DNA from: Rutpela maculata
Lineage: Eukaryota > Arthropoda > Insecta > Coleoptera > Cerambycidae
DNA: 64,000 nucleotides
Assembly: GCA_936432065.2 (NCBI GenBank)
Contig: OW386285.2
Span: forward strand, 175,937,984-176,001,983
Direction: 5' to 3'
Shown here: positions 20,610 to 32,005 of the stretch, one piece after another
How positions within the stretch are numbered: the first letter of the stretch is position 1
Layout of the letters: each line of letters begins with the position of its first letter
Made by a program: the position numbers and the translations under genes
Notes under the pieces: generated by a model
Told to the model about the DNA's origin: nothing
Databases searched by the model: none
What the model saw: only the letters and a program-made list of their open reading frames with translations

Positions 20610-22546
20610 TCAAATTCTACGGAGTTAAAGCAATAGATAAAAGAGTACAGGCAGAGATATCGACAGGTAATAGATCAAGCTAAAATTGTAGCCCATGACA
20701 ATTTTATAAAAAATTCAAATAATGCCCAAAAATCAATGTGGCCAATCATTAATAAGAACAGGAATCATACAGAAAGTGAACATGCAACAGAGTTAGCTAG
20801 TGAGGACTTTAATGCCTTTTTTGTGAATGTGGTGTAGACCATTCTCAATGATCTCCCCAGTACTGACCTGAGCAGTGATAATTTCTTACAGACATAAATA
20901 TCGAAAATATTCCTCTCTTTGAAATTAGGAAGGTTACTATAAATGAGGTGAGAGATGAATTATTTAAATTAAACAACAAAAATAGTAAGGACATATATGG
21001 ACTTAACACAAAATTTTTAAAGTGCATTGGTAATTTAATAACAGTGCCATTGACCAAACTTTTTAATTTATGTATTGCAGAGGGCATATTTCCTCTAGTT
21101 CTAAAAATATCTCGAGTTATTCCCATTTATAAAAAAGGCAATGTTAATGACGTATCAAATTTTAGGCCAATATCCTTGATACCCAGATTAGCAAAGTTAT
21201 TTGAAAAACTATTAAAAACAAGAACTTATGAACATTTTGAGAGTAATAATCTTTTCAATAGGCAGCAATTTGGATTTAGAAACTCATTATCAACTACAGC
21301 TGCTATTAATAAATTAATATCACTCATAAATGAAGGGTACGAAGACGGCAGCCACACTGCTGCCTTCTTTTGCGATCTAACCAAAGCCTTCGATTGTGTG
21401 TTGGCTAGTATATTGATTAATAAACTAAAATATTATAATTTCTCGAGGAATAGTATTCAGCTTATCGAATCTTATTTAAAAGACCGACAACAACTTGTGT
21501 CCTTCAAAGGAAGAAACTCAAATCTTAGATCCGTTACTTATGGAGTACCTCAAGGATCAGTGCTGGGTCCTTTGTTATTCTTAATCTATATTAATGATAT
21601 ATCTACTAGTGACCCCAGCACTGACTTCATCATGTTTGCTGGTGATACTACTGTGATCAACAAAAATGAAAATGTAAACACATTAAAAATATCATTAGTA
21701 GATGCACAATCAAAAGTCACAAATTGGTTCCATGCCAATCAATTATGTCTCAACCACTCTAAAACGAAAACAATGTACTTTTCTTTACGTGACACATCTT
21801 CAATAAACAATCTCCAAAGTGTAAAATTTCTTGGAATTTATTTAGATCAAAGGCTGACTTGGTATAATCATGTAGATATTGTTTGCAATAAGATATCATC
21901 ATCCATATATGTACTTCGTAATCTATCAAAAATAGTGTCCAGACCTGTTTTAGTAACAGCATTTCATGCCCTAATTCAATCAAAAATATCTTATGCAATA
22001 TTGGCATGGGGTCATGCGTCCTGTGTCAGTAGAGTTTTTGCATTACAAAGAAAAGCTGTTAGAATATTAAGAGGTCTCAGCTATAGAGATTCCTGTGTAG
22101 ACAGTTATATTCAAATGCGAATACTTACAGTTCCATCTAGATATATTTTGCAACACACATGTAAAGCAAAATTTACATAATTATAATTCTCACATCGAAA
22201 TACATCATAATACACGTAATAGAACAAATATATATATATCGATTATCACAGGTTAACAAGATCAAAAGCAGGAATAACTTATTACGGTCCTAAGATGTTT
22301 AATCTTTTGCCTCCTACCGTGAAGGAATTGTCACAAATAAAATTTAAAACTGTGATGAAAAATTATTTAATTGATAAGTGTTTTTATTCTATTGATGATT
22401 ATTTTAATAACAATTTTAGTAATATATGTATATAAACATGTTTTTAATTTGTATTATATAAATTTATAATGTTTTTTTAATCTGTCCTATATTGACTTGT
22501 GTAAACCAGTGGTAATAGCATCAATAAACTTACTTACTTACTTACT
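20610..22546 (+). mobile_element. CR1/L2-like LINE 'K', 5'-truncated and dead
   Basis: Homology to LINE G begins near 20610, in the linker before reverse transcriptase. It runs through the RT and C-terminal regions to a 3' UTR with GGTAATAGCATCAATAAAC and a (CTTA)n tail at 22527-22546. The 5' part before 20948 contains several stops and frame changes. The element sits inside the long inverted-repeat element and in the same orientation as the nest at 42-62 kb. Confidence 0.85.
20948..22180 (+). pseudogene. LINE reverse transcriptase (mutated active site)
   Basis: The 410-codon frame carries the RT core of a CR1/L2-like LINE: KGNVNDVSNFRPISL (fingers), CDLTKAFDCV (palm aspartate), YGVPQGSVLGP, then FAGDTT where FADD is expected. 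The second catalytic aspartate is therefore glycine-shifted (A-G-D), which should abolish polymerase activity. The following SVKFLGIYLD and WGHASCVSRVFALQRKAVRI motifs are typical of the post-RT region in this clade. The frame stops at 22180; the last ~85 residues (to about 22435, GPKMFNLLPPTVKEL) continue in another frame. In life the protein would nick and copy target DNA in the nucleus; this copy cannot. Confidence 0.9.
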
Positions 22547-23225
22547 AAATAATTAAAGTTGAAATCCTCGCTACTCCTCACGAAAAGCACTGTGACGTCA
22601 GATCGAGAAACTAGTCTGGCGTGGGGACCCACAGATGGTGTACTTTAGCCGAGTGGTACGTCTTCACTCTAATTAATTGGCTGGGTGGCGGTTGGCTTTG
22701 AGTCGTCCGCATATTTGGTTTTTTGCTCTTTATGTTAGAGAAAAAATAAAAAAAAGTGTCGGAAAGCTCAATCAAGTCTCTTTACATAAGCTATCTACAA
22801 ATTTTTCGAAAAAAACAATAATTATCGAGATATTCGAGGAAATGTAGGAAATTACACGTTTTCCTATAATGTATGTAAATCTAAAAAAAATAATTTTTCT
22901 CAGAAACCTTTGTTTCGAAGGACCGAGATTAACGGAACGTCAAAGTAGTATATGATATTAAGTGAACATCATATATGAGATCGATTTCAATTAATTACCA
23001 ATTAATTACGATGACAAAATGGAGAAATTTTACCGAAAAAAAAAAAAAGTCCCAAATCCCGCCCCCCTCTAATTCCTTCATTTTTGTCGGAATTCAAAAA
23101 ATTAAAAAGAGTTTTAGCAAATTTTATTCTATTTAAATTAGTTAGAGTAGTCTTTTGGCGTAGAAGCCAGGATTAAAAAGTTGCCAACTGTAGAACCTCA
23201 AAATTTGCGATATATCTACAGCTGC
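22547..23225. other. Unassigned interior of the long inverted-repeat element
   Basis: No protein domain is seen. The stretch has an A13 run near 23037-23050 and a GC-richer start (22570-22640) with a TGACGTCA-like sequence. A phrase CTAGTCTGGCGTGGGGACCC near 22610 faintly mirrors the boundary near 19590-19630. Confidence 0.4.
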
Positions 23226-24058
23226 GCTCCAGATTTTTGTCTGTCACTTGAAATATGGTTTGTTTATTAACATATCTTTTTAAAAAAACAAATCCCAGAG
23301 GAGTGTAAATCGTTTGAAAATGCATCGATTTTTACACGACTGTTTTTTGATTTTTCGATACTTTCGCTCAACATATCTACGTCTGGGCCCAAGCTTTTTA
23401 TCTGTGACTAGAAATATGGCTTATTTATTAACATATCTTTTAAAAATCCAAATGCCAGACAGGAATAAATCGTTTGAAAAATGGCATTTTTTTAGCACTT
23501 TTCTTTTTGTTTGGCTATCCAGGGGACCCTGCCAATTCGTCTAGGAATCTTAAATTGAAACTACTTATTGCCTATTATTAACAAAAAAACAAATGCCAGA
23601 CGAATGTAAATCGTTTGATTTTCGCGGAATAGTTGACAACTCGAACAATAATTTTTTCACTGTTGGGTCCTCGGAATTTGTCTGGCGTTTGTTATATCGC
23701 GATAATTATAATTTATTTACCTATATATACAATTCCCAGATAAGAATCAAATCGTTTGATTTTGACCATTTTTTCTTACAACTTCGGATTGAAATTTTGG
23801 GCCTTCCGGCCCACGGAATTTGTCTGGCGATAAGCTTCCGTCGGATGTTTTTCTTTAAAACGTAAGTCTAACTTGACGCTAGATAGGAACAAAACGTTTG
23901 AAATTGCTCATTTTCATGAAATTTTCTTTTCTGTTTTCCGCTGAGGGGCCCTGGATAAACGTTTGATAAACACGAAAATGGTTAGTACAAATCAGGCACA
24001 AAAGGCTCCCAAAAGGCCAGATAATAACAAAAAAATCTGTCACTATCCCACGGTCTAT
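23226..24058 (-). repeat. Right arm array of 142-bp two-box monomers
   Basis: Complements of box 1 (CGTTTGA) lie at 23311, 23471, 23612, 23753 and 23895, giving steps of 160, 141, 141 and 142. This is the mirror of the left arm. Blocks such as GGGCCTTCCGGCCCACGGAA and GATAAGCTTCCGTCGGATG match the left arm near 17500-17550 almost exactly. The arm ends at CCCACGGTC followed by TA. Confidence 0.75.
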
Positions 24059-24795
24059 TATAAGAGTTTTAAAAACCAGTTTTAAGGTAGCCTTCTAGGT
24101 GTTTTCTAGAAATGCAGGAAGCTAATAAAAAAGCTTCCAACAGCTTTAAAACAGGTTTTAAGAAAGGTTTTAAAACGGCCCTGACGAGGTTTTCAAGAGC
24201 GGCACTATGCCTCACTAAGGAGTTTTATGAGGGAATTTAAAAAGGTCTTAACAACCTTCATAAGAGTGGGCCCTTTTAGTCTACAAGTCGCTTTATGATG
24301 GTATTAAGGATATTGTTACAGCAAAATAGATTTTTCAAGGCATTTTAGTAATAATTTTATATATTTAAGAAACCAAAATTGTTCCTTGGGTGATAAATGA
24401 TCGCTTAGTTAGCGCTACCGCGTGATGAACGCAGCCAATGTCACACCGGTCAAGAATGAACGAATATAGATGCCATGAGTCAAACTTGTTTGTATAGAAA
24501 TTTAACCAATATGCAAAGAAAAATTGATAGAATTTTAAAAACATAATAACAATAACTACAGGTATTTTAAGGATTCTGCCTCACTAATAAATTTGGAAAT
24601 TGCAGGATCTTTTACGTAAGATAAAATGCACCTTAAGTTATACCTAATATTGTTTCTTAAAAACTATACTATGATAAATATTTATCTAATATGTGTCTAT
24701 CTCAATTTCTTATAATAAATTTAAATATTAAGTACCGATATCATTTAATATAAAATCCCGATATCCATTACTATAACTTTTATCATTCAATTTGC
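24059..24795. other. Unassigned sequence
   Basis: 24060-24330 is dense in GTTTTAA and AGGTTTTAAAA phrases at 20-40 bp spacing, resembling 15900-16370. The remainder shows no recognisable feature. Confidence 0.4.
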
Positions 24796-25245
24796 TGGAT
24801 ACCAGGATGGCGCAGTCAGTTAAAGCGCTGATACGTACATAGTAGACGTGGGTTCGAGACCTAAACAAGGTAAGTAAAATTGTTTAATTGTCACTATAAT
24901 AATGAATTTATGGAATCCTAATATTAATTGAAGCATGATAGCGAAGGAATTGAAATGTGGCGCGGTGGTTGGGTGATTAAAAAAGTGTTTATTTTCATCT
25001 ATTTTTTTAAAATTAGAAATAAAGATTTATTCTTCTTACGTTTAATTTATATTAATAAGTATGTAACTGTTGCAATTTTATTAATGTATTTTAGATTATT
25101 TATTTTGTAATTGTCTAATGTTAATGTTATTAATGTGATTTCTTTTTACTTATTAAGCTCATGTTTTGTTTGACTTGTACAATACAATTCTGTATATTGT
25201 CCCTAGTACGAAATATATTCTATTCTATTCTATTCTATTCTTTAA
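24796..25245 (+). mobile_element. tRNA-derived SINE with A and B boxes and (ATTCT)n tail
   Basis: TGGCGCAGTCAG (24808-24819) fits the RNA polymerase III A box and GGTTCGAGACC (24851-24861) fits the B box, about 32 bp apart. Bases after the B box do not complete a T-stem, so it is not a functional tRNA. An AT-rich body follows and the element ends in a run of ATTCT units at about 25215-25242. The 3' end contains GACTTGTACAA, faintly like the 3' boxes of nearby LINEs. A second A-box-like TGGCGCGGTGG lies near 24958. Confidence 0.7.
24808..24861 (+). promoter_or_regulatory. RNA polymerase III internal promoter (A and B boxes)
   Basis: The A box (24808-24819) and B box (24851-24861) match consensus closely. 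They would direct transcription of the SINE from about 24796. Confidence 0.65.
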
Positions 25246-25540
25246 CGGGCCTATACTCGTTATTTACAGAATCATAGAATAAATCTTTACATGAACTGTA
25301 TTCCAACGAAACGCAAACGTGCCTTTATCGATTAACAAACTTTATTGAATTGGTATTATTTCGTTATCCAAGCGAAAGCGTAATGTATTAGATCGGTACT
25401 TATGCCGCATTAATGCTGTATCCATAGCGTAAAGATAACCTATATCGAAGTAAAGATACGACTATAGATTCTCTATATAAACTGTACAGCGTGGTTATAC
25501 GGCTAGGTAAATCGAGTAAGAAAGAATCCATAAAATTGGT
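25246..25540. other. Unassigned sequence between SINE and LINE L
   Basis: There is no ORF or repeat signature. It may be unique genomic sequence flanking the minus-strand LINE. Confidence 0.4.
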
Positions 25541-25743
25541 ATTTATTTATTTATTTATTTATTTGGTAATAAATACTCAACAGGCACAGCCCCATTAAAG
25601 AGTATTGTGAAACGTACAATAAAAAATATAAATATAACAAATTTAAGTAAAAATGTATAACGTTAATATCACAAGTTACACAAATTATACATACACATAT
25701 TATTAACATAAGAATACACATACTTGCCTACATATCACAGACA

Positions 25744-27796
25744 TTACATCAGATCTTCTAATATATTTTTTAACCTACTTCGAGTGCAATGAAAAATATC
25801 AACAGTATCTTGTATGCTATTATATAGTGAACACATCCGATATAAAGGTGAATTAATTTGACTGTTCGTGTGAGCTGTTTCTAGGTAAAATGTTCCAGAA
25901 TTTCTAGTGGAATGAGTAGGCACATTCAGATGAATTAGTGATAGATAGGAAGAATCATTTATGCCGTTATTTAAAATTTTATGTAAATACAATACACAAC
26001 TTATTCTCCTGCGTTTCTCTAGTGAATTAAGATCGTATTGTAGTAAAAGGTCTTCTTTTGGTAAGATATTCTCCATTTTCTTTGTAGTTAAGATATCTTA
26101 AAAATTTGTTTTGAATTTTTTCTATGTTATTTATTTGATATCTATAATATGGACTCCGTATTATGGAACAATACTCTAAAATACTTCGTACAAAGCTTAT
26201 GTATAATTGCTTAATGCATTTAAGATTGCTGAACTGTCGCGAGTTACGTACAAGAAATCCATACATTTTACTAGCCTTATTTGTCATAATCATGATGTGT
26301 TTATTAAAAGTAATTTGTCTATCTTATGTTACACCTAAGTGTCTCATTTCACTCACCCTGGCCAGTGTTGCTTCCTGAATATTATAGGAGTAATCAATAA
26401 TGTTAAGTTTTCTTGTAAATGTCATAATACTACATTTATCAATATTAAATAAAAGCTTATTTTCAGTCGACCAAGTATATATATTGTTTAGATCATTTTG
26501 TAGTTTCAGACAATCTGCTCTTTCATCGATTCTAAGAAATATTTTTAGGTCATCTGTGAATAATAATATTTTTTGATGATTCAATGGAATTTGTTATGCT
26601 ATTAATAAATATTAGGAACAGCAGTGGCCCCAGGTTAGATCCTTGAGGAACACCAGATGTAGCTACAAATGGTTCTGAAACATATCCTTCATAAATACTC
26701 GTTGCTTACGACTCTGTAAATAACTTGACATAAATTTAATTAGGTTTTCATGGAAACCAAATTCATTACATTGCTTACTAATTAGTATTTTATGAGAGAC
26801 AGTATCAAATGCTTTTTGAAAGTCAGTATATACTACATCAAACTGACCTCTATCCTCTAATGTGTCCGATATAAATTGTGTAACATTACTTAGGTTACTG
26901 GCAGTGGATCTATATTGCATAAAGCCATGTTGATGTACTGATATTTGATTTTGGACTGCATTATATATATATTTAAAAATTATAGATTCAAAAAGTTTTG
27001 CGGGTGCTGGTAGTACTGCGATAGGCCTGTAGTTTTCTATGTTTTTCTTGTGTCCTTTTTTAAATATAGCACATATTTTGACCTCTTTCCAGGCATCAGG
27101 AAATGTTTTAGTTCTTAGACTTAAGTTAAACAATATATTTAATGGCTGCACAAAAAAATCAACACAACCCTTGATTATATATGATGGAATTTTATCTGGG
27201 CCTACAGCTTTGTTTACTTTCAAATATTTTACTGCTTCGTATATGTCCTCATTTGTGATTGTATTTAATATTACTTCATTAACATGGAGTGCTTGCTTTA
27301 TGTGTGAAATATCAGTATTATTGTCTACAGTGTAAACACTACTAAAATGACTAGCAAAAGCATCAACTATAGCAGGCCCTGTTCTATATTCATTGCCTCT
27401 CAAATTCATCACGTTTGGAATAGCTACGGATTCTTTTTTATTGTTAATGAACTGCCAGAATAATCTAGAGTCTTCGCCTATGTCTTGTTGTATTTTGTTT
27501 ATGTATGTTTGATAAGCCAAATCTATGTCTCTTTTCAGTTTATTTCTTAAATTAACATACTCGTTTTTTAAATGTACTAGTCCAGTTTTTTTATATTTTT
27601 TCCGAAGGTTTTCTTTTTTCTTTAAAGTTCTAATAATTTGTCTGTCAAACCATACAGGGTATTTTTTACTTGGTTTGGTTTTAGGCAAACAAGTGTCAAA
27701 AATACTGTATATTTTTGAGTAGAAAAAGTCAACAGCATGGTTAATAGCAAACTGCTCGAGCTCAGTCCAATCTGTATTCATAAACAAGTCATACAT
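25744..27796 (-). pseudogene. LINE L reverse transcriptase and C-terminal region (frameshifted)
   Basis: The frame 26663-27796 holds the linker and RT fingers (KAVGPDKIPSYIIKGC, ENYRPIAVLP, TDFQKAFDTVSH). A shift follows; GVPQGS lies in another frame near 26650. The frame 26324-26584 has FTDD in place of FADD at the catalytic site. Further frames at 26027-26293 and 25744-26076 carry the post-RT region (LYISFVRSILEYCSIIRSPY). At least four shifts make the protein inactive. The missing alanine of FADD is an additional lesion, though less decisive than the shifts. Confidence 0.85.
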
Positions 27797-27942
27797 AAGT
27801 GCAGTTTCCTTTTCTAAAATTATAATTGCTTACCTTATTTGCATTTATGTCTTTGAATTTATCAACATTTACTGACAGGTGAATTTGTAAAGTAGGATGA
27901 TGCTTATCTTCCTCGACCAGTCCAACTAACGCCCGACTCATT

Positions 27943-29759
27943 TCACAATTGACGTTTGCTATTACAAGATCTAATAGGCGGTTCATATGATTTAAAATAC
28001 ATAATATTGTTGTTTGTGTAATATTCATTTAATTTAGAAATATTAAAATCACCTATTATGAGATAATTACTGTTGTACAGATGTGGTAAGTTTTCTAAGA
28101 AGTTAAACAAGTTTTCGAGTGATAACAAAGAGCAATTTGGGGCAACATACACTGCAAATATGTATAGTGAAATACTTTCGCTAATAGTAATTTTTACGCA
28201 AAGGATATCAATATCTGAATCGTTAAGATTTAAAGTAACTTCATGACATTGATAACAATTCTTTATGGCTAACAGAACTCCTCCTCCATTACATTTTCCT
28301 GCTGATTCAAAATCTCTATCCCTCCGAAAAACCATGAATTCACTGGGAAAAAGTTCACTGTTATACACAGTGGGTTTTAGCCAACTTTCTGTTATTACAA
28401 GGATGTCGTATTCTTCGGATGTGAGAGAAATTGCATTATAAAAACTTGTAGTCTTGGTGTTTAAACCTCTGACATTTTGGTAAACAATACACAATTTTTT
28501 ATCACTGTTATTTATACTTTGTAAGTTCGGATGATGTATCTCAATCGAATTTAATTCCAGTCTGAGATTGGATGTGTCGACTAATGTACTAAAAAAAGAA
28601 TCCTGTTGAGAATCGCTACTGGTATGCGCTGAACGAGGGTTATCTAAAAATCGCCTTCCCATCTTGAAGTCAAACCTGTCAAATATCACCTTTTTAGGCC
28701 AAAAGCTTGGTTCATAAATTTTAGCTTGCATTTGAGGGTCAACTACCACCATAAAAGACTGATTATCTTTTCCAGCATTAATTGTAGGTAATTTCTTTAT
28801 ATAAACATCATTGGTATTAGACCGCTTTTCGATATATTGCTTTATATTTTCCTCAGATATGGAATCTGGCACCTTGGATACAAATAACAATATTTTTTTG
28901 TTAGGTTTATCGTTGCGACCATGAAGGTTATCATCTCCATCACCACATCCTACTTTGGGTTGTCTTCGTCGTCTTCTTCTTATTTCACGAAAACCTTCAT
29001 TTCTAGAGGGCTCTGTACCAGTATTTTCCTTTGAAAACACTGGAGGAGATGAACCAACAGTGCTTGCTGATTTTGTTTCCTACCATTTTGGTATTGTTCA
29101 TGGTTGTTAAAGCAACATTCTCCCCAGCAGCTGATGAAGGTGTTACTGCTTTCGTATTTATTTTCACTTTTCTTGAGGACGTAGATCTGGTAAGTGCAGC
29201 CTTGTAGGGGAAGGCGTTGATGTTCAATGACTCGACTGAACCAGCTTGCAGTGAACTTTTCAGACTTTCAGTTTGTGTTAAAAGTCTAACTATGTCGATA
29301 TTACTTTCACGAATAGCTTTTATTTCATTTCTTAATAACGTACATTCCTCCTGGTATTTGTCTTGATGTACTGACATATTTCTTTTCATTTCATTGATTA
29401 CCTGCATAAAAGATGCTTGTGTTTCCTTTAGCGTAGCTTCAAAAACTTCAAGCACTTTGGAAATATCTTGTGATGGAATATTTTCCATCATTTCATTTAA
29501 TTTAGAGTTAACTTCCATCAATTGTTTATTAAGTTCAAGCACATTATCAATATCGGTGATACTGTCATAGCAGTCAGCAGTAATAGCGCAATCTTCTTTC
29601 TTTTTTAAGTTCCAGACATTTAACTTCAGTAGGTGTAATTTTGGAGCACAATTTACAATGCCCATTTGAGCACTTATCGCAAATAAAAATTTGTTTTGCG
29701 TCTAAATTTGTAGCTTTGCACTGTTTATAATTTGCACAATTCATTATGTTACTCAACAT
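27943..29759 (-). pseudogene. LINE L ORF1 plus endonuclease (frameshifted)
   Basis: Three overlapping frames make up this part. 29574-29759 has a cysteine-rich PHD-like finger (CDKCSNGHCKLCSK). 29003-29665 has a long helical, coiled-coil region. 27943-29040 has an arginine-rich stretch, an RRM-like domain ending YEPSFWPKKVIFDRFDF, then without a stop an endonuclease domain with VITESWL and IIGDFNIS. ORF1 proteins of this clade bind the RNA; the endonuclease nicks target DNA. In-frame joining of ORF1 and the endonuclease occurs at a T7 tract (28591-28597), where the intact LINE C has T6 and a stop. The endonuclease is cut by a frameshift near 27990. Confidence 0.85.
28590..28597 (-). promoter_or_regulatory. 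T7 tract at ORF1/ORF2 junction (former slippery site?)
   Basis: The minus strand reads GATTC-T7-AGTACATTAG. With T7 the frames of ORF1 and ORF2 are fused. With six Ts it would read TCT TTT TTA GTA CAT TAG, that is ORF1 ending three codons after a T TTT TTA heptamer, exactly the arrangement in LINE C at 40898-40904. I infer a fixed one-base insertion in a programmed -1 frameshift site. Confidence 0.55.
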
Positions 29760-29800
29760 TACCAGACATGTAAAATCACGAAATCCGACCCTGATCTTGA

Positions 29801-30262
29801 ATTTTATATTTACATTTTTTATATTTCTTAGGTTTTATCACTACATGATTAATTTTGTTATCCACAAAAAACAAGAAAAGGTTTCTAAGAAATTTAAAAG
29901 ATAAAATCCTCTCAAAGTTTAGATTGGTTTATGCAGTTTATTGAATTATTAGTGTATATTGATAGTTTTATCTTATCACTATGGTGCACTTGCACTATCA
30001 GCTACTTATTGGTACAAAAATCAGAATTAAAAACTCAATTCTTCCCACTAAATAACACTGATTAAGGAGCACACACAAAATATGCTGTATAGCACATTGA
30101 CATTCCACATCACTAAAAGTATTTAGTATATATGAGAGAAGCTAAGGTCTCAACAATTTTTTTGGCAGTACCATTACCACTCATTATTAAAGGAGGTGAA
30201 AAAACTAAAATTGTGATTTAGTGTGTGTACAAGAATCAAAGGCCTCAAAAAATTTTTTTACT
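29801..30262. other. Unassigned sequence
   Basis: This could include the 5' UTR of LINE L and the degraded 3' end of the hAT transposase pseudogene. No domain is readable. Confidence 0.4.
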
Positions 30263-31265
30263 TCATCCACCCCCACTACCAAAAATCTTTTGCGCTTTAC
30301 ATATTGCAACAGATTCGCTGGAATCCAACGTGTTGATTAAACTTCTAATATTTTTGAAACTTTTAGTATAATACAATGCCGCCTGCAGCCAAGTGCCACA
30401 CCTCGTAACAATAGGTTTCGGTGGCAGCAGTATCCTCGGGTAATGTTCATAGAACTGAGAGATTCTACTCGGTGCCTTCAAGAAAATTTTCTTTACTTCT
30501 GAAATTAAGTCATTCACATCGGGAATTAAATCGCTGATTTTTTCTGCCACTGGATACAATTCATGCGCTGCGCATGTAAAATGAACTAAATCGAGATATT
30601 TCTCTTGCAAGACCTTCCCTGTCTTAAGCATATATTCCATGCAATCAGTGACTAATAAAATAAACATGTTTTTATTACATTGCTTCGATTCCCGCCAAAA
30701 CCACTTAAGCCTGTCTTTTACTGAGGTAACAATCGTGACGTGATCAGTTTTTTTCATAAATTTGCGCAACACTAAACGTGGTTTCACAGCTTCTCCTTTA
30801 TGTAAACTCCATAAAAGGATATTAATTATTTGGCAGCCTGTTGCATCCTTTGCTTCGTCAATACTCAGACATACGTATTTATTTTGAAGATCTTCTCGAA
30901 TTTTCTCCAACCTCTTGTTACATTCTTCTTTAAGATAGCATTTCCAAAGATATGATTCATCTGGAAGCTTGAAATTCGTGTATTTTTCTAAAAATTGTCT
31001 AAAGTGCGGACCTTTCAGTTGGTACCATAGAATGTCGAACGAAATCATGAAATTAAATTCAACTTGAATTCATCCGCACTTAAGGCTTTAATATTTGATA
31101 CATGTTTCACCAATTGACATGGTAATCAAAGTTGCACTTTCCCTTAAAATCAACCATTGTTTTACAGGCATCACAGTGCACGTTGACACCATCAAAATAA
31201 AATTCGGGGTAGTTTTCTATTCTTTAACGAGCTAACACGTCGTCGCGTCTTTTAACTTTTGGCAT
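30263..31265 (-). pseudogene. hAT-family transposase-like gene (CGG-binding-protein-like), broken
   Basis: An ATG at 31263-31265 opens MPKVKRRDDVLAR, then a stop, then a finger-like CDAC...H segment (BED-type zinc finger) and another stop before an open 261-codon frame (30263-31048). That frame reads as the hAT ribonuclease-H-like region: CLSIDEAKDATGCQ, LVTDCMEYMLKTGK, VHFTCAAHELYPVAEKI, LPPKPIVTRCGTWLQAA. This pattern matches the insect CGG-triplet-repeat-binding-protein-like branch of hAT transposases. The frame ends early in KIFGSGGG, before the hAT dimerisation domain. The N-terminal stops and missing C-terminus mark a pseudogene. Whether it supplied transposase to the hAT MITEs at 1-14 kb cannot be told; its termini were not found. 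Confidence 0.7.
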
Positions 31266-31721
31266 TTTGCGTAATATAAACACGATAAGAACTACGCAGA
31301 ATTACTAGACAAATAGTTTCACTAACGAATTACGCGGAATACTAAATCCATTTATTCCATTTCCAATACGAAGTTGTACAGGATACTGCAATAGTATATT
31401 GCAGTATGTCTCTCAGGTTCGAATGTAGTTCACGTAGATTAGGTGATATAAAGAATAATTATTTTGCAAAGGCGAAGTCCGCAATAAAATATCAGACAGT
31501 GACATGCATACCTCACTTTCTTCACGTGAGTATGATCAAAGGAAGACTTCAGACCCACCCAAAAAATTTGTTGACAGTTAATGCAAGTAAGTCGCGAAAC
31601 CACAGGTAGAGATTAAAGTTATTGGCATGAAATTTTCCCCAATTATTTACCTCTATATTATATATTTTTAATAAATATATTAGATCTTATATCTCTTGAA
31701 TCTATACCTAATAATAATAAT
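31266..31721. other. Unassigned sequence with a small palindrome
   Basis: ATACTGCAATAGTATATTGCAGTAT near 31383-31407 forms an 11-bp-arm palindrome. No gene or element boundary is recognised. A 67-codon plus-strand frame at 31406-31609 resembles nothing I know. Confidence 0.4.
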
Positions 31722-31840
31722 AATATTTAAAAAATGTCAAATTATGCAATTTGTCAATCACTGCTGCCAACTCTTCTAGTAAACTGAGAGTTGGAAACAG
31801 TGTTTGACAAATTGCATAATTCGACATTTTTAAAATATTG
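31722..31840. repeat. Fold-back hairpin, ~50-bp arms
   Basis: AAAATGTCAAATTATGCAAT on the left is mirrored by ATTGCATAATTCGACATTTT on the right, and the pairing extends inward through TTGTCAA and the ACTG...CTCT region. The loop is only a few bases. It has the form of a small hairpin MITE; no target duplication was established because the outer ends are A/T-rich. Confidence 0.65.
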
Positions 31841-32005
31841 TAGACTACGAAACAACCTAATAGACTATTTATATTCAATGGAAGCAGGTAAAGATAATGA
31901 AAACGATGTTATGATTATTATATTATAGGTATTTAATTGTTGCAAAGTTTGGAAATTAGACGAGTTGGTCAACATGTGCAGTGAATTACAGTGATACCAT
32001 TATAC

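Larger units (their letters stand above)
17281..24058. mobile_element. Long inverted-repeat element with 142-bp box arrays
   Basis: The outermost inverted termini are GACCGTGGGATAGTGACAGA (17285) and its complement (to about 24055), flanked on both sides by TA. Each arm is an array in which TCAAACGATTTGTTCCTATCTGG-like and CCAGACAAATTCCGTGGGCC-like boxes alternate every ~142 bp. The right arm is compact (23226-24058); the left arm is interrupted at 18046-19669. A LINE fragment (20610-22546) sits in the middle. No transposase was identified with confidence. The superfamily is unknown. Confidence 0.6.
25541..29800 (-). mobile_element. CR1-like LINE 'L', near full length, decayed
   Basis: Read on the minus strand, the order is ORF1 cysteine finger, coiled coil, RRM-like domain, endonuclease, reverse transcriptase, C-terminal region, and an (AAAT)n tail at 25541-25565. 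About six frame changes break the coding sequence. The 5' boundary is only approximate, near the first methionine at 29759. It is the most complete of the decayed LINEs here. Confidence 0.85.

Noticed and set aside
24796..24870. Possible tRNA gene
   Set aside because: The A and B boxes are good, but the T-stem and acceptor do not pair, and a long AT body with a pentanucleotide tail follows. A SINE explains it better.
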